DNA of 64,000 nucleotides. Origin: Eutreptiella sp. 'Long Island Sound 2002' (lineage: Eukaryota > Euglenozoa > Euglenophyceae > Eutreptiales > Eutreptiaceae). Under the pieces are notes generated by a model, which ran no database searches, had not been told where the DNA came from, and saw only the letters and a program-made list of their open reading frames with translations. The DNA lies in contig OZ038381.1 in the NCBI GenBank assembly GCA_964036045.1, positions 136,616,306 to 136,680,305 of the forward strand, read 5' to 3'. Both the position numbers and the translations under genes were made by a program. Below are positions 54,572 to 64,000 of this stretch, one piece after another (within the stretch, counting starts at the first letter, position 1; the number at the start of each line of letters is the position of its first letter).

Positions 54572-55440
54572 GTTTTGTGCCCCGCTTTCAGGCATACCCA
54601 CATACATTCAGGGATCAGAGGCCACGAGCAAACAGCTGTCATACTGCTGTCAGGGTGTGTCATTGTCTGGGAGTTGGCATTGCTGTGACCTCAGGATATC
54701 AAGATCAAGGCCTGCTGTCTGGAGATTTGACCAAAATCAAATAGGAAAACTTGCAACTGCGGTCAAAATTGAGGGCAAGGTGTCATTTGAGTTGGTTTGC
54801 CGTCAGGTCTCAAGTGATCCGCAGCACCCTCTCTTCCTGTGATTCTTGCTGATCTTGTTGCACACGCGTGCACACACACACACTATGCAAAGTGTACTAG
54901 GAGAAACCAGCACTGCTCGCACCGCAGCAGCAGCAGCAGCTGGCAGCGCCACGCTAGCAGCCACCTCAGCAACTGGGATGCAGCAACAACCAGCATGCCC
55001 AGCAGCAGTGGTAAAGGAGGAGCTAAGATGGCAGTCGGTGCGAGGGTGCAAGCCCTACAAGTAAGCCATCAAGGACCCTTTGATGGAGCACCCCTCCCCC
55101 CTACTAGAGTCCCCAGGCACCAGCCGGGCGCACCTCCCACCGGGGGGATGTGGATGTGGACCGAGGCCCACGTCGGAGACCCCTCCCAGCGAGCTCAGGG
55201 CATGGGAGGGTACAGTTACAGGCCAACTGTGGGGTGTGGCTCACCGCACGACGCCGTGGGCATCGGGACACACAACCACCGACCCACACGAGACGCCGGG
55301 GCGGCACCTACCCGGGGGCCCCACAACATGTCATTCAGGAGACACACTGAGCACAGGACGGAAGCGCACGCTAGAGTATGCCGGAGATGGCAACAGACAA
55401 AGCCCAGCAGTTCCCCCCCTCCTCGCCCTGCGCGGTGGAT
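54572..55440. other. No gene recognised
   Basis: DNA between the last helicase exon and the satellite. It contains a GCA/CAG-rich patch at 54920-55010 and GC-rich unique sequence. The 207-codon plus-strand frame across 54839-55462 has no protein-like blocks. Confidence 0.4.
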
Positions 55441-58400
55441 ATGCTGTCAACATGCGGCATAGGGGAGAATGCGAGTCACAGAGCGCCTGCATGGCGCAGA
55501 GATGCTACTAAGAGAGCACCTGCATGGCGCACAGATGCGGGTCACAGAGTGCCAGCATAGCGCACAGATGCGAGTCACGGAGCGCCTGCGTGGCGCACAG
55601 CAGCGAGTCACAGAGCGCCTGCATGGCGCACAGTAGCGAGTCCCAGAGTGCCTGCATGGCACACAGATGCACATCAGAGAGCGCCTACATGGCGTTCAGA
55701 TGCGAGTCACAACGCGCCTGCATGGCGCACACGTGCTAATCACGGAGCACCTACGTTTGTTGCCGCGTTGTTGTCACGGCATTTGGACGCATCCCTCCCT
55801 TCTTTTCTTGCTTATGGTCTGTCCGAGAGGTGCACCTCGACCCTTGGGAGCCTTCTGGCTTGGCACGCGGCGACCCTCCCTCGCTGGGGCGATCCCGATC
55901 TGTGGAGGGGAGCGCCCCTGCCACACGACGGGTTCCCCCAACAGGGCCGGATCTTTCTGCCATCTTGCGTGGTGCATAGAGGCGAGTTGCAGAGCGCCTG
56001 CATGGCACACAGATTCGAGTCACAAGGCGCCTGCATGGCGCACAATGGCGCACAGATGCGAGTCACAAAGCGCCTTCATGATGCACTGATGCGAGTCACA
56101 GAGCGCCCGCATGGCGCACAGCTACAAGTCACAGAATGCCTACGTGGTGCACAGATGCGAGTCACAGCGCCTGCATAGTGCACAGGTATGAATCACAGGA
56201 CGCCTGCATGGCACACCGATGCGAGCCACAGAGCGCCTGCATGGCGCACAGATGCTTGCCACGGAACGCTGGATGGATGCAAGTCTGAGGGCGCCCGCAT
56301 AGCGCACGATGTAAGTCACAGAGCGCTTGCATGGCGCACAGATGCGAGCGACAGAGCGCCTGCATGGCGTTCAGATGCGTGTTCTGGAACGCCTGCATGG
56401 CACACAGATACAAGTTACGGAGCGCCTGCATGGCGCGTAGATGCGTAACACAGAGGCCTGCATGGAGCACCGATGTTAGTCAAAGAGCGCCTGCAAGGCA
56501 CTCAGATAAGCTTCACAGAGCGCCTGCATGGCGCACTGCGGCAAGTCACAGAGCGCGTGCATGGCGCAAAGCAGCGGGTCATACAGTGCCTGCATGGTAG
56601 ATGCGAGCGACAGAGCGCGTGCATGGCGTTCAGATGCGTGTCACGGAGCACCTGCATGGCACACCAATACAAGTCACAGAGCGCCTGCATGGCGCGTAGA
56701 TACACTTCACGGAGCGCCTCCATGGAGCACTGATGCCGCTCACAGAGCGCCTGCATGGCGCACAGAGGCATGTCACAGAACGCCGGAACGGCGCACCAAT
56801 GCCAGTCACAGAGCTCCTGCATGGCACACAGATGCGAGCCACAGAGTGCCTGCATGGCGTTCAGATGTGTGTCCCGGAGTGCTTGCATGGCACACGAATG
56901 CGAGTCACAGAGCCCCTCCAAAGCGCACGGATGCGAGTCACAGAGCGCCTGCATAGCGTCCAGATGTGTGTCCCGGAGTGCTTGCATGGCGCACGAATGC
57001 GAGTCACAGAGCGCCTGCATGGCGCAAAGATGCGAGTCACAGAGTGCCTGCATGGCGCACACATGCGAGTTACAGGGCGCCTGCATGGCACACAGCTGCG
57101 GGTCACGGAGCGTCAGCATGGCGTTCAGATGCGCGTCCCGGAGTGCCTGCATGGCACACGACAGCGAGTCACATAGCGCCTCCAAAGCGCACGGATGCGA
57201 GTCACAGAGCGCCTGCATAGCATTCAGATGTGTGTCCCGGAGTGCTTGCATGGCGCACGAATAAGAGTCACGGAGCCCCTACATGGCACACAAATGCGAG
57301 TCACAGAGCGCTTGCATAGCACACATGCGAGTCACAGGGCGCCTGCATGGCACATAGCTGCGAGTCACGGAGCGCCAGCATGGGTTCAGATGCGCGTCCC
57401 CGAGTGCCTGCATGGCACACGACAGTGAGTCACACAGCGCTTGCAAAGCACACGCATGCAAGTCACAAAATGCCTGCATAGCGTTCAGATACGAGGCATA
57501 GAGCGCCTGCGTGGCACACAGATGCAAGTCTCAAAGCGACTACATAATGCACACATACAAATCACAGAGCGCCTGCATGGCACACGGATGCGAGTCACAG
57601 AGTGCCTGCATGTCACAGGGATATAAGAGTCACAAAGAGCCTGTGTGGCGCACAGATGCGCTTCACAGAGCGCCTGCAGGGCGCGCAGATGCCAGTCACA
57701 GAGCGCCTACATGGCGCACGCATGCGAACCACAGAGCGTCTGCAAGGCGCACAGATGCGAGTCGCAGCGCGCCCGCATGGCGTTCAGATGCGAGTCACAG
57801 AGCGCCTGCGTGGCACGCAGATGCAAGTCACAGAGCGCCTACATGGCACAGAGATGCGAGTCACAGAGCGCCTGCATGGCGCACAAATCAGAGTCACAAA
57901 ACGCCTGCGTGGCGCACGCATACGAGTGACACCCGCCTGCATGGCGCAAAGATGCAAATCACATAGCGCCTGCATGGCGCATGGATACCAGTCACAGAGC
58001 GCCTGTATCGCGAGCATATGCAAGTCACAGGGCTCCTGCAGGGCGCACATATGCGAGTCATAGAGTTCCTGCATGGAGTACAGATACAAGTCACAAAGAG
58101 CCTACATGGCGCACAAATATAAGTCACAGAGCGCCCGCGTGGCGCACAGATGCGAGTCACAAGGCGTCTGCATAGCGCGCAGATGCCAGTCACAAAGTGC
58201 CTGCAAGGCGCACAGATACACTTCACCGAGCACCTGCATGGCACACCGCTGCAAGTCACAGAGCGCGTGCATGGCGCAAAGAAATGGGTCACAGAGTGCT
58301 AGAGTGCCTGTATGGCGCACAGATGCGAGCGATAGAGCGCCAGCATGGCGTTCAGATGCGCGGAGTGCCTGCATGGCACACGAATGCAAGTCACAGAGCG

Positions 58401-59433
58401 CCTGCATGGCGTTCAAATGGGAGTCACAAAGCGTCTACATGGCGCGTAGATGCCAGTCACAGAGCACCTGCAGGGCGCACAAATGCACTTCACAGAGCTC
58501 TTGCATGGCACACCACTGCGTGCATAGCGCAGAGATGCGAGTCATAGAGTGCATGCATGGCGCCCACATGGGAGTCACGGAGCGCCTACATGGCACACAT
58601 CGCCTACATGGCACACATATGCGAGTCACAGAGTGCATGCATGGTGCCCACATGCGAGTCACCGAGCGCCTACTTGGCACACAGATGCGAAGCGCACGGT
58701 GCGTGCATGGCATTTAGATGTGCGTCCCGGAGTTCCTGCATGGCGCACGAATGTGAGACACGGAGCGCCTGCAAGGCGCACAGATGCGAGTCACAGAGCG
58801 CGTGCATGGCGGTCAGATGCGGGTCACACAGCGACTGCATAGCACACACATGCAAGTCACAGATGGCCTGCATGGTGCACTGATGAGAGCCATAGAGCGC
58901 CTACATGGCGCATAGATGCAAGTCACACCCGCCTGCGTGGCGCACAAATGCAAGTCACACCGGCTTCACAGAATGCGTGCAGGGCGCGCAGATGCGAGTC
59001 ACAGAGCGCCTGCATGGTGCACACATGCCAGTCACAGAGCGCCTTCAAGGGGCACATATGCGAGTCACAACGCGCCTACATGGCGTTCAGATGCGAGTCA
59101 CAGAGCATCTGCGTGGCACGCAGATGCAAGTCTCAGAGCGACTGCATAGCGCACACATGCAAGTCACACAGCGCCTGCATGGCACACAGATGCGAGTCAC
59201 AGAGTGCCTACATGGCGCACAGATACGAGTCACAGAGCGCATGTGTGGTGCACAGATACAACTCATACCCGCCTGCATGGCGCACAGATGCAAGTCGCAT
59301 AGCGCCTGCATGACGCACGGATACCAATTACAGAGCACCTGCAACGCGCACATATGCAAGTCACGGAACGTCTGCAGGGCGCACAGATGCGAGTCATAGA
59401 GCGCCTGCATGGAGTACAGATACATGTCACAAA

Positions 59434-60128
59434 GGGGGAACGTTACAGCGCCGGGCGCGCGCCGGGCATCTTTTGTGACCAGTGCCCTACCGGTGGACCG
59501 TTGCTGTTGATATGTTGGGCAACATTATATGGATTTGCCCCTTAGCCCCCGGGACATCGTACCCTTCGTGAACTGGCCGTTTGAATGGGCGATTCACGGT
59601 TTCCCCCTTTTGCTCACTACTTCGTGGCATTGTGTCCGTTTGTCGTTTTGTTTTCGCCTAAACGTAGAGAATGGCGACGCCCACATTCGTGCAAAATAGA
59701 CCCAACAAATGGACACAATGGCGCCAACTTGTGCACAAACCATTAAAAATCACCCTCAAATTCACACGACCATTCGTGGTCTGTTCACGGTCTAGTCACA
59801 TGCTTGTTTTTCTCAAGTGCCCCAAATGTTATCGGCCACACCTCAAGGCATGGATACTCCCTGCAACCTTGCGAAAACGGCTTGGCAAACGGGCGCACTG
59901 GCACCAAGTAGTGAGCAAAACACCAAAAGATAGGGTCAGATTCAGGCGCTCATTCAAACGCCAGTTACGGGCTGTTCACGAAGGGTACGATTAGCAGATG
60001 TTTTGATTTGGGATGGGTAACGTGGTCTACTTCGGGGGCTTATCCATGAGAGGGTAAATCTGGGGCTGAAGTCGGGATAGTTGATAGAAAAGTAGCGCGC
60101 CGGGCGCGCGCCGGGGAAACATTCCCCC
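59434..60128. mobile_element. 695 bp inverted-repeat insertion in the satellite
   Basis: The left end GGGGGAACGTT and the right end AACATTCCCCC are inverted repeats (10 of 11). Just inside both is GCGCCGGGCGCGCGCCGGG. The flanks show AAA on both sides (59431-59433, 60129-60131), and removing the element plus one AAA restores a normal satellite unit (TCACAAAGCGCC). A second inverted pair, ATCGTACCCTTCGTGAAC, lies internally at 59552 and about 59994. There is no convincing frame; it is a non-autonomous DNA element with a probable 3 bp duplication. Confidence 0.75.
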
Positions 60129-62507
60129 AAAGCGCCTACATGGTGCACATATACGAGTCACAAAGCGCCTGCATGGCGCACAGATGCGAGTCATAGGGCG
60201 TCTGCATAGCGCGCAGATGCCAATCACCGAGCGCCTGCAGGGCACACAAATGCACCTCACAGAGCGCCTGCATGGCGCACCGCGGCAAGTCACAGAGCGC
60301 GTGGGCGACACAACGAAGTGGGTCACAGACTGCCTGCATAGCGCTCACATGCGCGCGACAGAGCGCCTGCATGGCGCTCAAATGCGCGTCCCGGAGTGCC
60401 TGCTTGGCACACGAAAGCGAGTCACAAAGCGCCTGCGTGGCGCACAGATGCGAGTCACAGAGTGTCGGCATGGCATTCAGATGCGAGTCACAAAGGGCCT
60501 GTGTAGTGCACAGGTACAACTCATACCCGCGTGCATGGCGCACAGATGCAAGTCGCATAGCGCCTGCATAACGCACTGATACCAATTACAGAGCACCTGT
60601 ATCGCGCACACATGCAAGTCACAGGGCTCTTGCAGGGCGCACAGATGCGAGTCATAGAGCGCCTGCATGGAGCACAGATACATGTCACAAAGCGCCTACA
60701 TGGCGCACAGATACGAGTCACAGAGCGCCCGCGTGGCGCACAGATGCGAGTCACAGGGCGTCTGCATAGCGCGCAGATGCCAATGACATATCGCCTGCAG
60801 GGCGCACATATACACTTCACCGAGCGCCTGCATGGCACACCGCGGGACGTCACAAAGCGCGTGCACGACGCAATGAAGCGGGTCACAGACTGCCTGCATA
60901 GTGCACATATGCGAGCGACAGAGCGCCTGCATGGCGTTCAGATGCGCGTCCCAGAGTGCTTGCATGGCACACGAAAGCGAGTCACAAAGCGCCTGCCTGG
61001 TGCACAGATGCGAGTCACAGACTTCCGGCATGGCGTTCAGATGCGAGTCCCAGAGCGCCCGCATAACGCGCAGATGCCAATCACACAGCCCCTCCAGGGT
61101 ACACCGATGCACTTCACAGTGCGCCTGCATGGCGCACCACTACAAGTCACCCAGCCCGTGCATGGCGCAAAGGAGCGGGTCACAGAGTGCGTGCATAGCG
61201 CACAGATGCGAGCGACGGAGCGCCTGCATGGCGTTGAGATGCGTGTCCCGGAGTGTTTGCATGGCACACAAATGCAAGTCACGGAGCGCCTGCGTGGCGC
61301 ACAGATGCGAGTCCCAGAGCGCCTGCATGGCACGCACATGCAAGTCACAGAGTGCCTGCATGACACAGAAATGCGAGACACAGGGCGCCTCCATGGTGTT
61401 CAGATGCGCGTCCCGGAGTGCTTGCATAGCGCACGAATGTGAGTCACAGAGCGCCTGTAAGGCGCACAGATGTTAGTCAGCGGGCTCCTACATGGCGTTC
61501 AGATGTGCGTCACATAGCGACTGCACATCGCACACATGCAAGTCGTAGAGAGCCAGCATGGCGCGCTGATGAGAGCCACAAGGCGCCTCCGTGGCGAACA
61601 GATGCAAGTCACACCCGCTTGCGTGGCACACAGATGCAAGTCACACCTACGTGCATGGCGCACAGATGCAAGTCACGGAGCGCCGGCATGGCGCACGGAT
61701 ACCGGTCACAGATCGCCTGCATTTTGCATGTATGCAAGTCACAGAGCGCCCGCAGGGTACACAGATACGAGTCATTGAGTTCCTGCATGGAGCCCAGATG
61801 CGAGTCACCAAGCGCCTCCATGGCACAACGATAGGACTCACAGAGCGCCCGCGTGGCGCACAGTTGCAAGTCACAAGGCACATACATGGTGCCAAATGCG
61901 AATCACGGAGCGCCTGCATGCCGCACAAATGTGGGTCACAGACGGCTCGCGTTGGGCACACATTTGCGTCACAGAGCGCTTGCATGGCAACCGATGCGGG
62001 TCACCGGGTGCCTGCATGGCACACAGATGCGAATCACGGAGCGCCTGCGTGCCACGCAGATGCAAGTGTCAGGGCGACTCAATGGCACACACATGCAAAT
62101 CACAGAGCGATGCATGGCGCAAAGCTGCGAGTCACAGAGCGCTGCATGGCTCACAGATACGAGTCACAGAGCGCCTGTGTGGCGCACAGATACAAGTGAC
62201 ACCCGCCTGCATGGCGCACATAGGCGAGTCACAGAGCGCCTGCATGGCGCGCGGATACCAGTCACGGAGCGCCTGTATCGCGCGCATATGCAAGTCGCAA
62301 CGCTCTTGCGCACATATGCGAATCATAGAGTTCTTGCATGGAGTACAGATACAAGTCACAAAGCGCCTACATTGCGCACAGATACGAGTCACGGCGCGCC
62401 CGTGTCGCGCACAAATGCGAGTCACACGGTGTCTGCATAGCGCGCAGCTACTAGTTGCAAAGCGCCTGCAGGGCGCACATATACACTTCACCGAGTGCCT
62501 GCATGGC

Positions 62508-63391
62508 ACGTAGGCGCTCTGTGACCCGCATCTGAACACTATGCAGGCGCTCTGTGACTCACATTTGTGTGCCTTGCAGGCACTCCAGGACGCGCATTTG
62601 AACGCCATGCAGGCGCTCTGTGTCTCGCATTTGTGTGCCATGCGGGCGCCCTGTGACTCGCATTTGTGTGCCATGCAGGCGGTCAGTGACTGGCATCGGC
62701 GTTCCATGCAGGCGCTGTGCGACTCGCATTTGAACGCCATGCAGACACTCTATCACTCACATTCATGTGCGATGAAGGCACTCCTGGACGCGCATGTGAA
62801 TGCCAGGCAGGTGCCCCGTGACTGGCATTTGTATGCCATGTAGGGGCTCTGTGCCTTGCATGTGTGCGCCATGCAGGCGCTCTGTGATTCGCATCTCAAC
62901 GCCCTGCCGACACTCTGTGACTTGCATCTGTGCGCCACGCAGGCGCTGTGTGACTCGTATTCGTGTGCCATGCAGGCACTCCGGGACGCGCATCTAAACG
63001 CCATGCAGGCGCTCTGTCGCCCGCATCTGTGCGCTATGCAGGCATTCTAACACGCGGTGCTTTGCGCCATGCATGCGCTCAGTAACTTGCAGTGGTGTGC
63101 CATGCAGGCGCTGTGTGAAGTGCATTTGTGTGCCCTGCTGGCGCTTTGTGACTCGCATTTGCGCGCTAAGCGGGCGCTCTCCGACTCGCATCTGAACGCC
63201 ATGCTGACAGTCTGCTATTCGCATCTGTGCGCCACGCAGGCGCTCTGTGGCTCACATCCGTGTGCCATGCAGGTGCTGCGGGAAGCACATCTGAACGCCA
63301 TGCTGGCGCTCTGTCGCTCGCACCTGTGCGCTATGCAGGCGCTCTGGCACTCTGTGACCCGCTTCATTGCGTCATGCACGCGCTCTGTGAA
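62508..63391. repeat. Inverted segment of the 33 bp satellite
   Basis: At about 62508 the units switch to the reverse complement (GGCGCTCTGTGACTCGCAT…GCCATGCAG) and switch back at about 63391 (GTGAAATACACTTCACGGAGCG, itself palindromic). This is an inversion of about 0.88 kb. Confidence 0.85.
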
Positions 63392-63599
63392 ATACACTTC
63401 ACGGAGCGCCTGCATCGCACACCGCTACAAGTCACCGAGCGCGTGCATGGCGCAAAGAAGCGGCTCACAAAGTGCGTGCATAGCGCAGCGATGCGAGCGA
63501 CAAAGCGCTGCATGGCTTTCAGGTGCGCGCCCCGGAGTGCCTGCATGGCACACGAAAGCGAGTCACAATGCGCCTGCATGGCCCACAGATGCGACATGG

Positions 63600-64000
63600 T
63601 GTGCAGGGCAGCGCATGAGACTGAGACAGGACGGGTGAGCACGCACAGCATGCGCACGGCACATACGGAGGGGCTTCCGACACCCGAAGGGGGGCGAGAC
63701 ACTCCGGCACAGTGCAACGGCACAAGGAATTTAGACCTCCCGAGCATGTACGCTACCTGGAGTGACGTCCGTCACCCGAACGGCCCGACAGCCGAAAACC
63801 ACAGGTTTTTCCCGGCGGAAAACCTGTGCCCGTTTTCTACCCCCACAACCGAACGGTGGTACTAGAGTGGGGAGGGTGGGTCCGAGCCATGCTCCAACCC
63901 ATACCATAGCAGGTGCAACTCCTGCAGACCCACCACCACCACCACCACCACCCCTACTAGCAGCGCTTTGTGCATACCGGGTAATGCAGGGGCCTCTCCA
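63600..64000. other. Unique DNA after the satellite
   Basis: No gene is recognised. CACAGGTTTT / AAAACCTGTG form a 10 bp stem at 63802-63830. A CCACCACCA repeat lies at 63929-63953. Confidence 0.4.

Larger units (their letters stand above)
55445..63600. repeat. 33 bp satellite array, about 8 kb
   Basis: The consensus unit is GCGCCTGCATGGCGCACAGA plus TGCGAGTCACAGA. Variants (GTTCAGATGCGTGTCCCGGA; AAGCACACGA; ACTTCACAGAGC) recur in a loose higher-order pattern. Because the period is 11 codons and the unit has few stops, many frames are open (11-residue peptide repeats such as MQALCDSHLCA or ERLHGAQMRVT). I treat those as by-products. There are interruptions at about 55740-55980 (unrelated 240 bp) and 59434-60128. 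Confidence 0.9.

Noticed and set aside
55445-63600. CRISPR-like direct repeats of 33 bp
   Set aside because: The repeats are contiguous with no unique spacers, and the setting is eukaryotic.
55378-63700. Dozens of 60-280 codon ORFs on both strands in the satellite
   Set aside because: They are produced by the 33 bp period (11 codons) and appear in most frames with the same repeated peptides; there is no independent coding evidence.

Overview
This looks like nuclear DNA of a unicellular eukaryote, probably a microalga or similar protist; the species cannot be named from sequence alone. The evidence is a DEAH-box RNA helicase split by GT-AG introns (one about 9.6 kb), reading frames joined by short introns, GC-rich non-operonic DNA, very frequent poly-C/poly-G runs of 9-15 bases, and many decayed transposable elements. 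I see no rRNA gene, convincing tRNA, CRISPR array or bacterial operon.

Layout. 0.2-8.2 kb: a degenerate G-rich minisatellite, then decayed unrecognised reading frames, mostly on the minus strand. 8.24-13.56 kb: an element bounded by inverted copies of a CCCTWGGTACACGCTAGA terminus. It holds a broken reverse-transcriptase-like gene (+) and a converging broken gene (-). 14.16-19.17 and 21.36-26.77 kb: two diverged copies of a 5 kb element whose minus-strand multi-exon genes share intron positions. Three of the shared introns are built from GTTCTAG hairpin repeats. 26.8-29.2 kb: remains of the gene(s) around the second copy. 29.56-32.39 and 35.77-39.24 kb: a segmental duplication carrying a 226 bp tandem repeat (3 and 4 copies) and a minus-strand gene. 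33.9-35.5 kb: a long imperfect palindrome centred on another GTTCTAG hairpin.

40.7-54.6 kb: four collinear exons of a DHX15/Prp43-like helicase on the plus strand. They join in phase and cover motif II (here DEVH), motif III (SAT) and the start of the second RecA-like domain. The first visible intron contains a 2,700 bp Mutator-like element with 21 bp terminal inverted repeats and a perfect 9 bp target duplication. The N-terminal exons and everything after residue block LYSALAPQ are not seen.

55.4-63.6 kb: an array of a 33 bp satellite. Because 33 is a multiple of three, most frames stay open and produce many spurious ORFs. The array contains an internal inversion of about 0.9 kb and a clean 695 bp inverted-repeat insertion.

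Functionally, the only clear host gene is the helicase, a pre-mRNA-splicing/ribosome-biogenesis type ATPase. Almost everything else is mobile or repetitive DNA. The most interesting threads are the GTTCTAG hairpin family that sits both inside spliced introns and at element ends, the RT-carrying inverted-repeat element, and the many in-frame TAG codons in element genes, several of them opposite CAG in the sister copy.
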